The notes: generated by a model from the letters alone, not told the origin. 5,685 nt of DNA from DAOTXK01 sp034435395 (GCA_034435395.1 DAOTXK010000146.1:1-5685); one strand, 5' to 3'. Shown: positions 1-5,208, numbered from the stretch's first letter. Program-made: numbers and translations.

Positions 1-486
1 GGCCTGGACTGTATAGGTGCAGGGGTCGTCCTCCTGCGGCCCGCCCGCTCCCTCGCCTGACTCCCGCGACGCCGGCGCCGATGTAGGCCGCACATTGGGA
101 TTCAGGTTAACCGGCGGCGCGCCGGGCAGTGGCGTGTACGTTGCGCCCGCCGCAAAGGGGATGGTATTGGTCACCGCCGGAGTCGGCGATGCCGGCGACA
201 GAATGCCATAATCCTCGCCCGTCGAAGCTGGGGTCACCAGGGCCAGGGTGGGCGACGGCGCGCCCACCGTGGGCATGCGGGTGACATCCGGCCCCTGGCC
301 GGGAGCAAAGGGGGTCACGAAAGGTGTGGCCGCGCCTTCCACTGGCGGCAACAGCGTTTGGGGAATGGTGGGAACCGCCTCACTGGTCGGCGGGACGACA
401 TCCGGACTGGCCTGGCGGAAACAACCGGCCAGGGCCAGCGCCAACAAGACAAACCAGATAGATTTCCCACTAAGACGCAGGGACAT
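1..486 (-). CDS. Lipoprotein with Pro/Thr-rich linker and onset of a LysM-like domain (C-terminus beyond left edge)
   Basis: This reading frame stays open from an ATG at 486-484 to the window edge (162 codons) and has no stop. The protein starts with a lipoprotein signal peptide: basic residues R4 and K8, a hydrophobic core at residues 10-20, and a lipobox L-A-G-C at 19-22, so Cys22 should be lipidated and the protein anchored outside the cytoplasmic membrane. Residues 23-155 form a long low-complexity linker rich in Pro, Thr, Ala and Ser. The last visible residues, P-C-T-Y-T-V-Q-A, match the usual opening of a LysM peptidoglycan-binding domain (YTVQ-x-GDTL), which would continue off the edge. 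The start is supported by GGAG at 497-494, seven bases upstream, and by a promoter at 555-527. The signal peptide is clear. The LysM call is an inference from eight residues. The gene is divergent from the one at 721. Confidence 0.85.
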   Translation of the reverse strand, partial: MSLRLSGKSIWFVLLALALAGCFRQASPDVVPPTSEAVPTIPQTLLPPVEGAATPFVTPFAPGQGPDVTRMPTVGAPSPTLALVTPASTGEDYGILSPASPTPAVTNTIPFAAGATYTPLPGAPPVNLNPNVRPTSAPASRESGEGAGGPQEDDPCTYTVQA

Positions 487-526
487 AATCCAGCTCCATA
501 CCATTTTTCGAACTGCTCCACCCCCC

Positions 527-555
527 ATTATGCGTGCTTGATACCGCTGAGGCAA
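527..555 (-). promoter_or_regulatory. Sigma70-type promoter for the leftward lipoprotein gene
   Basis: Read on the minus strand there is a -35 element TTGCCT (555-550, 4 of 6 to consensus), a 17-bp spacer and a -10 element CATAAT (532-527, 5 of 6). Transcription would begin near position 520. That leaves a leader of about 33 bases that includes GGAG at 497-494, ahead of the ATG at 486. Spacing and position are both as expected. Confidence 0.6.
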
Positions 556-652
556 GCGCTCATGAGGGGTTGTGTGGAGTCCCAGCCACCGATCAGAGCG
601 CTGGCCTCGGCAACAGCCATGAGGTCAGATGCCATCCGGCCGCTTACCGATA

Positions 653-682
653 CTGACCAACCGCCCGACTCCGCTGTATAAT
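653..682 (+). promoter_or_regulatory. Sigma70-type promoter for the gene at 721 and possibly the genes after it
   Basis: A perfect -10 hexamer TATAAT lies at 677-682. A -35-like CTGACC (4 of 6) lies at 653-658 with an 18-bp spacer. Transcription would start near 689, about 30 bases before the ATG at 721, with AGGAGG at 711-716 as the ribosome-binding site. This is the best promoter seen on the plus strand, so it may drive all four genes from 721 to 3967. Confidence 0.65.
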
Positions 683-720
683 ACCAGGCGCGCTGCTGCC
701 TTCGACCGCCAGGAGGCGTT

Positions 721-1143
721 ATGGCGACGGTGGCCTTGATCCAGAACCTGTTCCGCGTGTTGAACCAGCCGTCCGGCGAGAACCTGCATGGCCTGGAAGC
801 CCAGATTTACGACAATTTTTACGAGTCCCTGGAAGACGCCTACAACCACCGCATCCAGGCGGCCCGGTCACTCGATGAGTACCGGGCCAAAGGCCATGCC
901 GCCCCTGATGTGGTGATCTGCGCGCCGCTGCCAGCCGAGGGCAATCCCGCGCCGGGGCTGGCGGAACTCCAGCGCATCCGGGACGCCTTCCCTAACACGC
1001 CCATCATCGTGTGGAGCACACGCCCGGAGGCCAGCCTGCGCACCACCTGTCTGAAGGACTTCGGTTGCGCGGCGTATTACACCGGGACGCTGCTCGACGC
1101 GCCGGAGGACCTGCCGCCGATCATCGCTGACGCCCTGGCATGA
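721..1143 (+). CDS. Small receiver-like protein lacking the phosphorylation residues (pseudo-receiver)
   Basis: This 140-residue protein is best read as a degenerate CheY-type receiver domain. Residues 62-71 (P-D-V-V-I-C-A-P-L-P) resemble the beta3 segment PDLVLLDxxMP, but the phospho-accepting Asp position is Ala68. Residues 79-99 (G-L-A-E-L-Q-R-I-R ... T-P-I-I-V-W-S) fit helix alpha3 and strand beta4, with Ser99 at the usual Thr/Ser position. Residues 115-122 (G-C-A-A-Y-Y-T-G) fit the segment GADDYLTKP, with Gly122 in place of the conserved Lys. The N-terminal acidic pair would be Q8/N9. The fold assignment is an inference from this pattern. If it is correct, the protein cannot be phosphorylated in the normal way and may act through protein contacts. 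AGGAGG at 711-716 supports the start, although the four-base spacing is short. No output domain is present, and I do not recognise a specific named family. Confidence 0.6.
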   Translation: MATVALIQNLFRVLNQPSGENLHGLEAQIYDNFYESLEDAYNHRIQAARSLDEYRAKGHAAPDVVICAPLPAEGNPAPGLAELQRIRDAFPNTPIIVWSTRPEASLRTTCLKDFGCAAYYTGTLLDAPEDLPPIIADALA

Positions 1144-1174
1144 TGCGTCGCCAACCGTTCACCGAGGTGAAACC

Positions 1175-1453
1175 ATGTCCGAGTATATCACCATCGAAAC
1201 AGAAGCCACTGACGATCCCGACGTGCTCATCATCCAGACCAACCAGCAGCTCACCCTGGAAGATGAGGAAGTCTATCTGGATGCTGAGAGCGGCGAGGAG
1301 GGTTCCCCCCTGGCGCAGACACTTTTTGAGATCAAGGGCGTCGTCGCGCTGACCTTTGAGGGCACCGACCTGATCGTGACCCGCCACCCCGACGTCGAGT
1401 GGCCCAATCTGATCGATGAGATCAGCGCCGCGCTCAAGGACTTCTTTCTCTAA
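1175..1453 (+). CDS. Stand-alone Nfu/NifU N-terminal-domain protein
   Basis: This 92-residue protein matches the Nfu N-terminal domain found in iron-sulfur scaffold proteins. The early segment T-D-D-P-D-V-L-I-I-Q (12-21) corresponds to TPNPNTLKF. The hallmark block Y-L-D-A-E-S ... S-P-L-A-Q-T-L-F-E-I-K-G-V (34-56) corresponds to the FxDAxSAxxSPLAQxLFxIxGV motif. The block L-T-F-E-G-T-D-L-I-V-T (59-69) and the C-terminal W-P-N-L ... I-S-A-A-L-K-D-F-F complete the domain. In full Nfu proteins this domain precedes a CxxC-bearing domain that binds the Fe-S cluster. That second domain is absent and the protein has no cysteine, so it cannot hold a cluster itself. It may be an adaptor or partner for a scaffold encoded elsewhere. 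GAGGTGA at 1164-1170 is the ribosome-binding site. The gene starts 31 bp after its upstream neighbour, so the two are probably co-transcribed. Confidence 0.8.
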   Translation: MSEYITIETEATDDPDVLIIQTNQQLTLEDEEVYLDAESGEEGSPLAQTLFEIKGVVALTFEGTDLIVTRHPDVEWPNLIDEISAALKDFFL

Positions 1454-1472
1454 CGGGGACCCGCCGCGCAAC

Positions 1473-1490
1473 CGCCGTCGCCCCACGGCG
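1473..1490. repeat. Small GC-rich inverted repeat
   Basis: CGCCGT (1473-1478) and ACGGCG (1485-1490) form a perfect 6-bp stem with a 6-base loop, 20 bases after the stop of the Nfu-type gene. There is no T-run after it, so an intrinsic terminator is not supported. It could slow transcription or stabilise the end of the upstream mRNA segment, or be chance in GC-rich DNA. Confidence 0.3.
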
Positions 1491-1543
1491 TAGAAACTCA
1501 TAGCAACGCTTCGTTCGACTCACGACCGGAAAGGACACGCAGC

Positions 1544-2269
1544 ATGATCAGGCGGGTGGCAATGCTGGCGCTGGCAGCGGCCTCCGTGCTGCCCGTCTTG
1601 GCGGGATGCGCGGGCGGCGCGGCCACCCCCACCCCGGAGCCAGCGACCCTGCTGGAAGACGCCGCCGCCTACATCCGCCAGGCGGAGAGCTTCGCTGTCA
1701 CCATCGAACGCACGGGCGCGCCGGTTTACGTCGACACCCAGGGCCTGATCGTCTTCTTGCGCGCCAACGGGGCTTACGTCGCACCGGACCGGGTGCAGGC
1801 GCGGGTGCGGGTGCTGGTCGGCGGGATCGCCGGCGACATCGACGTGATCGCCATTGGCGACGACCAGTACTATCGCCACAGCATCCTGACCGGCGGGCGG
1901 TGGTACAACGCGCCGTTTTCGCCCGGCTTCAACGCCGAGAACCTGGTCCGCTCTCCCGGCGGCCTCTCCCGCGCCATGAGCGCGCTCAACAACATCGAAC
2001 TGCTGGGCGTTGAGGACGTGGACGGAGTTGCCATGTGGCACCTGAAGGGGACCGCCGTCGGCAGCGAAGTGGCTGCGCTGACCTTCGAGCTGATCCCTGC
2101 CGAGGCGGATGTGCTGGTGGACCTCTACATCCGCACCAACGACGGCCACGCCGAACGTCTGGTGATCGTCCAGCCCGATACCGTCAGCGCAGACGAGCCG
2201 GTGCCCAGCACCTGGACGGTCGAGGTCTACGATTACAACGGCAGCTACCGCATCGAAGCGCCGCGCTAG
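1544..2269 (+). CDS. LppX/LprA/LprF/LprG-family lipoprotein, predicted lipid carrier
   Basis: This 241-residue lipoprotein has basic residues R3-R4, a hydrophobic stretch at 5-20 and a lipobox L-A-G-C at 19-22, so Cys22 is the predicted lipid anchor. A short Thr/Pro linker (27-34) leads into a domain of LppX/LprG type. It opens with a helix (L-L-E-D-A-A-A-Y-I-R-Q-A) followed by alternating strands such as F-A-V-T-I-E-R-T-G, an I-A-I-G-D-D-Q-Y-Y-R segment, W-Y-N-A-P-F, a helix E-N-L-V-R-S-P-G-G-L, and late strands ending near Y-D-Y-N-G-S-Y-R-I. In mycobacteria such proteins form a half-barrel with a hydrophobic cavity that carries lipids across the periplasm. AAGGA at 1531-1535 lies eight bases before the ATG. 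The gene is 42 bp upstream of an MFS transporter, the same pairing as lprG-Rv1410c. Family assignment is confident. The bound lipid is unknown. Confidence 0.85.
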   Translation: MIRRVAMLALAAASVLPVLAGCAGGAATPTPEPATLLEDAAAYIRQAESFAVTIERTGAPVYVDTQGLIVFLRANGAYVAPDRVQARVRVLVGGIAGDIDVIAIGDDQYYRHSILTGGRWYNAPFSPGFNAENLVRSPGGLSRAMSALNNIELLGVEDVDGVAMWHLKGTAVGSEVAALTFELIPAEADVLVDLYIRTNDGHAERLVIVQPDTVSADEPVPSTWTVEVYDYNGSYRIEAPR

Positions 2270-2311
2270 GCCGCTATAGCGCCTTCTCACGCAATGTAAG
2301 CACACGCATTC

Positions 2312-3967
2312 ATGTCTGAGATCATTCAGCATCCCAAACTCAAAATCACCCATTCGGCGGGCGGCCCGTCGCCCTGGCTGGTGCTGGCCCTGGTCTGCCT
2401 GCCGGTGTTCATCGGCGCGCTGGACCTGACCATCGTCTCGGCCATCCTGCCGCAGGTGATCGTCGAGCTGCACATCCCGCTGGAGAGCGGCCTGGACGAT
2501 GCCGCCTGGGTGGTCAGCGGCTACCTGCTGGCCTACACCATCTCCATGACCTTCATGGGCCGCGTCTCCGACCTGATCGGGCGGCGGCGCGCCTACCTGA
2601 TCTGTCTGGGCATTTTTATCATCGGCTCGGTGTGGGTGGCCATGGCCGACAGCCTGCCCGCCGACACCCTGCACAGCCTGGCCCGACGGCTGGGTCACCG
2701 GCCCGATCCCAGCACGATCGCGCTGCTCTCGCTGGTCATCGGACGGGTGATCCAGGCTTTCGGCGGCGGCGCGCTGGTCCCGATCAGCATGGCGCTGGTG
2801 GGCGATCTGTTCCCGCCGCACCGCCGCGCCCAACCCCTCGGCCTGATCGGGGCGGTGGACACGGCGGGCTGGGTGGTGGGTCACCTCTACGGCGGCGTGA
2901 TGGTGCAGTTCGTGGACTGGCGGACGCTCTTCTGGCTCAACGTGCCCATCGGCCTGCTCGCCCTCGGCCTGACGGGGCGGATTCTGCGCGGCGTCCAGCA
3001 GCCGAAAGCGCCGGGCCGCTTTGACTTCGCCGGGGCGCTGCTGCTCGGCCTGACGCTGACCGGCATCAGCGTCGGCCTGGGCGCGAATGTCGACGTGAAC
3101 CTCGACACGACCCGCTTCGAAGACCTCTCGGCGCTGCCGCCTTATGCCGGGCCGCTGCTCACCGGCGCGGTCATCACCTTCGGGCTGTTCCTGCTGGCTG
3201 AGCGGCGGATTCCGAATCCCCTGATCGATCTCAGCCTGTTTCGGCGGCGGAACTTCGCCATGGGCAATCTGACCAGTCTGATCGTCGGCTTTGCGCTGAT
3301 GATCGGCCTGGTCAGCGTGCCCATCCTGATCAACATCCGCGCCGAAGATGTGGCGCACCTGACCGAGGCGGCGCTCTCGGTCGGGATTGTGATGAGCGCC
3401 CTGACCATCCCGATGGCCCTGGCGGCCATCCCCGGCGGCTGGCTGAGCGACCGCTTCGGCCACCGCGCCCCGACTGTGGGCGGTCTTGTCCTGGCAATGG
3501 CCGGATTTATCCTGGCAGGGCTGACCTGGTTTGAGGACGTGACGTATATCCAGATGGCGGCGCATATGATCATGGTTGGCGTGGGGCTGGGCCTGACCAT
3601 GTCCCCCACCAGCGCGGCGGTGCTCAACGACGCCCCCGACGACCGGCGCGGCATCGCCGCCGCCATCGACGACATGCTGCGCCTGATGGGCATGACGCTG
3701 GCCGCCGCTTCGCTGACCACCATTGCCCTGCGGCGAGTCTCGGCCCTGGCGGTGGATCGCATCGGCGAAACGGTCGCCATGACGCAGGAAGCGGTCAACA
3801 TCTACGTCTCCATCACGGCCCAGGTGATCCGCGAGCTGGCGCTGCTGGGCGCGCTGTTGTGCCTGCTGGCCCTGCTCCCGGCCTGGCGGCTGCGCGGCGG
3901 GCGAGCCGAAGATTTTGAGGCAGAACACCGTTCGGTTCAGGAGGCGGCGCAGCCTTCCAGCGACTGA
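2312..3967 (+). CDS. DHA2-type 14-helix MFS transporter, P55/Rv1410-like partner of the upstream lipoprotein
   Basis: This 551-residue integral membrane protein has the hydrophobic pattern of 14 helices. The family signatures are A-L-D-L-T-I-V-S-A-I-L-P in helix 1 (36-47, with Asp38 in the membrane), motif A G-R-V-S-D-L-I-G-R-R-R (83-93), motif B G-R-V-I-Q-A-F-G-G-G (144-153), the DHA2 block W-R-T-L-F-W-L-N-V-P-I-G (203-214), and a second motif-A copy G-G-W-L-S-D-R-F-G-H-R (375-385). It should be a proton-coupled exporter. Two extracytoplasmic loops are long: 113-135, and 474-505 before the last helix. The latter fits the membrane-exceeding helices known from the mycobacterial lipid exporter Rv1410. 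The motif-C proline position appears to be His191. The start follows the lipoprotein stop by 42 bp and has only a weak Shine-Dalgarno (TAAG, 2297-2300), so translation may depend on the upstream gene. An ordinary multidrug pump is the alternative. Confidence 0.88.
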   Translation: MSEIIQHPKLKITHSAGGPSPWLVLALVCLPVFIGALDLTIVSAILPQVIVELHIPLESGLDDAAWVVSGYLLAYTISMTFMGRVSDLIGRRRAYLICLGIFIIGSVWVAMADSLPADTLHSLARRLGHRPDPSTIALLSLVIGRVIQAFGGGALVPISMALVGDLFPPHRRAQPLGLIGAVDTAGWVVGHLYGGVMVQFVDWRTLFWLNVPIGLLALGLTGRILRGVQQPKAPGRFDFAGALLLGLTLTGISVGLGANVDVNLDTTRFEDLSALPPYAGPLLTGAVITFGLFLLAERRIPNPLIDLSLFRRRNFAMGNLTSLIVGFALMIGLVSVPILINIRAEDVAHLTEAALSVGIVMSALTIPMALAAIPGGWLSDRFGHRAPTVGGLVLAMAGFILAGLTWFEDVTYIQMAAHMIMVGVGLGLTMSPTSAAVLNDAPDDRRGIAAAIDDMLRLMGMTLAAASLTTIALRRVSALAVDRIGETVAMTQEAVNIYVSITAQVIRELALLGALLCLLALLPAWRLRGGRAEDFEAEHRSVQEAAQPSSD

Positions 3968-3992
3968 GCACCGCCCTCCCCAAAACGGCTCA

Positions 3993-4033
3993 CCGCCATT
4001 TGAAACCAGGGCGGAAAGACGGCAAAATGGCGG
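3993..4033. repeat. 9-bp inverted repeat downstream of the transporter gene
   Basis: CCGCCATTT (3993-4001) is exactly inverted as AAATGGCGG (4025-4033) with 23 bases between, starting 25 bases after the transporter stop. It could fold in the transcript end and mark the 3' boundary of the 721-3967 unit. No T-run follows, so a classical intrinsic terminator is not supported. It lies outside the MITE-like element. Confidence 0.45.
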
Positions 4034-4072
4034 CAGTCTGACCAGAGATCGCTCACGGGCGACTTATAAGGT

Positions 4073-4226
4073 TAGGAGTTACGCAGTTGGCCGGAGTCAT
4101 TCACCACGAAGGGCACAAAGAATACAAAGAGCGCGAAGAAAATCTATAAAAACCTTTGTGTTCTTCGTGAACTTTGTGTCTTTGTGGTAAAAATAGGACG
4201 GTCAACCTGGAACTGCGTAACTACTG
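4073..4226. mobile_element. MITE-like element of about 154 bp with inverted ends and a large internal hairpin
   Basis: The ends are inverted repeats. AGTTACGCAGTT at 4077-4088 is exactly matched by AACTGCGTAACT at 4211-4222. Adding the four outer bases on each side (TAGG, and CAGT read inward) gives 14 matches in 16. Directly outside lies AAGGT on both sides (4068-4072 and 4227-4231), at the same offset, as expected of a 5-bp target duplication. Inside is a long imperfect palindrome (4101-4190). The element is markedly AT-rich against its GC-rich neighbours and encodes no protein, so it would depend on a transposase supplied elsewhere. The repeat geometry is seen directly. Mobility is inferred. 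Confidence 0.65.
4101..4190. repeat. Long imperfect hairpin with a 9-base internal period
   Basis: The left arm (4101-4139) is built of 9-base units such as CACGAAGGG, CACAAAGAA, TACAAAGAG and CGCGAAGAA. The right arm (4154-4190) carries the complement: CTTTGTGTT, CTTCGTGAA, CTTTGTGTC, then TTTGTGGT. Most mismatches between arms are G against A when the right arm is inverted, which become G-U pairs in RNA, so the folded transcript would be a stable stem with a loop at about 4140-4153. Repeats of this CACGAAG/CACAAAG style are, to my recollection, widespread in environmental bacterial genomes and produce spurious peptides of the F-V-F-F-V-N-F-V type. Their function is not established. Confidence 0.75.
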
Positions 4227-4230
4227 AAGG
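4226..4230 (+). promoter_or_regulatory. Ribosome-binding site of the thioesterase gene, overlapping the element's right flank
   Basis: GAAGG lies nine bases before the ATG at 4240 and is the best Shine-Dalgarno candidate. Its AAGG part belongs to the AAGGT duplicated on both sides of the MITE-like element, so the insertion seems to have happened at, and preserved, the ribosome-binding site. A weaker GAGAG follows at 4234-4238. Confidence 0.5.
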
Positions 4231-4239
4231 TAAGAGAGA

Positions 4240-4629
4240 ATGGACGAACTCGTTCCCGGCCTGATCGGCGAATGCCAGTGGACCGTCACCGACGAGATGA
4301 CGGCTGCCCGCCTGGGCAGCGGGCTGGTGGCCGCGTTCTCCACCCCGATGCTGGCCGCTCTGATGGAAAACGCGGCGGTTAACGCCTTGAGAGACAGGCT
4401 GGGAGCCGATCAGACCTCAGTCGGCACGCGCATCGACGTGCGGCACCTGGCCGCCACGCCGGTCGGCGGGACCGTCCGCGCCAGGGCCACGCTCACCGAG
4501 GTGGACGACCGCCGGCTGGTCTTCCATGTAGAGGCGTGGGATGAGGTGGAGCCGATCGGTGAAGCGAGACACGAACGCTTTATCGTGGATCGGGAACGGT
4601 TTGAGGCGCGCCTCGCCAAAAAGCGTTAG
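4240..4629 (+). CDS. FlK-like hotdog-fold acyl-CoA thioesterase
   Basis: This 129-residue protein matches the thioesterase family typified by fluoroacetyl-CoA thioesterase FlK of Streptomyces cattleya. The FlK catalytic residues Thr42, Glu50 and His76 have counterparts at Thr35 (in A-F-S-T-P-M), Glu43 (in A-L-M-E-N-A) and His69 (in V-R-H-L-A-A-T-P-V-G). Spacings of 8 and 26 residues are identical to FlK. The segment G-E-A-R-H-E-R-F (108-115) matches the conserved end of the hotdog sheet. The expected reaction is hydrolysis of a small acyl-CoA or similar thioester in the cytoplasm. Most family members are not expected to act on fluoroacetyl-CoA, which needs special lid residues, so the substrate is unknown. 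The MITE-like element lies 13 bases upstream and may have separated the gene from an older promoter. A TIR-domain gene follows after 42 bp. Confidence 0.85.
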   Translation: MDELVPGLIGECQWTVTDEMTAARLGSGLVAAFSTPMLAALMENAAVNALRDRLGADQTSVGTRIDVRHLAATPVGGTVRARATLTEVDDRRLVFHVEAWDEVEPIGEARHERFIVDRERFEARLAKKR

Positions 4630-4661
4630 GCGGCTGCCCATACGCCAGGCCATCCTTGTTT

Positions 4662-4666
4662 GAGGA
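4662..4666 (+). promoter_or_regulatory. Ribosome-binding site that fixes the TIR gene start
   Basis: GAGGA lies five bases before the ATG at 4672. A TTG at 4660 in the same frame would give four extra residues, but it overlaps this site and has no ribosome-binding site of its own, so the ATG is preferred. Confidence 0.7.
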
Positions 4667-4671
4667 CGGAT

Positions 4672-5199
4672 ATGCTTTACATCGCCTACACGCGCGAAGA
4701 TGCGCTGTTTACCGTGCATCTGGTCGAAGACCTGGCCGAGTTGGGCGTGGAGGTCTGGCTGGACCTCAACGAGATCGGCCCGGGAGCCGACTGGGAAGCC
4801 GCTCAGAGCGCGGCCATCGTGGCCTGTGAAGGGCTGATCGCCGTGCTGTCACCGGAAGCGGCGCAGCGCGGCCATATGCGGCGCGAGATCAGCCGGGCTA
4901 TGGAGCGCGATAAGCCGGTATATCTGGCGGTCGCCCGCCCCTCACCCTGGCAGGACTGGATGTCCAGCCTGCCGGTGGCGGACTTCACCCAGAACTACGA
5001 AAGCGGCCTGAGTCAGCTGACTCTGTTATTGATGGGCGCTGCGGTCGGCGACTCCACCGCGCCACCCCCCGACCCGGCGGAGATTTTTTTGCAGGAAGCT
5101 GCGGAAGGCAGGCCTGAGCGGCGCAGCAAGCGGGTCGCTCAGGACCGGCGTGAAGGCGAGCGCCGGTCGTGGCTGTCGCGGCTGCTCCGCCGGTCATAG
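4672..5199 (+). CDS. TIR-domain protein with a basic C-terminal tail
   Basis: This 175-residue protein begins directly with a TIR domain. M-L-Y-I-A-Y-T-R-E-D (1-10) is the strand-1/box-1 region, equivalent to FISYSRxD. G-V-E-V-W-L-D-L-N-E-I-G-P-G-A-D-W (25-41) is the box-2 region, with Glu34 in the WxDxxEIxPG arrangement where NAD-cleaving TIR proteins carry their key glutamate. I-A-V-L-S-P (56-61), R-R-E-I-S-R-A-M (70-77) and K-P-V-Y-L (81-85) complete the domain near residue 120. Residues 148-175 are strongly basic (R-R-S-K-R ... D-R-R-E-G-E-R-R) and end in W-L-S-R-L-L-R-R-S, which could bind membrane or nucleic acid. TIR domains act as NADases or as adaptors in signalling and phage defence. 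Which applies here cannot be told. No sensor domain is fused. The gene is probably co-transcribed with the thioesterase. Confidence 0.85.
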   Translation: MLYIAYTREDALFTVHLVEDLAELGVEVWLDLNEIGPGADWEAAQSAAIVACEGLIAVLSPEAAQRGHMRREISRAMERDKPVYLAVARPSPWQDWMSSLPVADFTQNYESGLSQLTLLLMGAAVGDSTAPPPDPAEIFLQEAAEGRPERRSKRVAQDRREGERRSWLSRLLRRS

Positions 5200-5206
5200 A
5201 CGGCGG
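5187..5206. repeat. Inverted repeat across the TIR stop codon, between convergent genes
   Basis: CCGCCG (5187-5192) and CGGCGG (5201-5206) form a 6-bp stem with an 8-base loop that contains the TAG stop at 5197-5199. The two convergent genes end only 9 bp apart here, so a hairpin read from either strand could mark transcript ends. No flanking T-runs support an intrinsic terminator. Confidence 0.3.
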
Positions 5207-5208
5207 TC

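Noticed and set aside
555..602. Two copies of the palindrome AGCGCT (555-560 and 597-602) 42 bp apart between the divergent promoters, considered as operator half-sites
   Set aside because: Six-base GC-rich palindromes are common by chance here, the flanks do not match, and no regulator gene is adjacent to support an operator.
248..681. Plus-strand frames across the left lipoprotein gene and the divergent promoter region
   Set aside because: They have no family resemblance and lie opposite a frame with signal peptide, lipobox, ribosome-binding site and promoter.
3142..3801. A 219-codon minus-strand frame within the transporter gene
   Set aside because: Its composition is Arg/Ser/Ala/Met-rich, it has no recognisable domain, and it lies fully opposite the transporter coding sequence.
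1520..3928. An 802-codon open frame on the minus strand, antisense to the lipoprotein and transporter genes
   Set aside because: Its translation is a Gln/His/Arg/Asp/Gly-rich mixture with no domain pattern. It covers two plus-strand genes with clear family signatures. Long antisense frames are expected in GC-rich coding DNA with strong third-position bias.
4037..4070. A possible promoter left of the mobile element (CTGACC at 4038-4043 and TATAAG at 4065-4070)
   Set aside because: The spacer is 21 bp, too long for a normal sigma70 promoter, so it is not strong enough to annotate.
3915..4190. A 91-codon plus-strand frame ending in F-V-F-F-V-N-F-V-S-L-W
   Set aside because: It starts inside the transporter gene in another frame and ends in the hairpin repeat, whose 9-base period generates this peptide style artificially.
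4240..4629. Fluoroacetate-resistance function for the thioesterase
   Set aside because: The catalytic residues are shared across a broad family. Specificity for fluoroacetyl-CoA depends on lid features that I cannot confirm here, and no fluorometabolite genes are nearby.
4660..4671. A TTG start adding four residues to the TIR protein
   Set aside because: The TTG overlaps the GAGGA ribosome-binding site that correctly serves the ATG at 4672, and the TIR domain begins right at that ATG.
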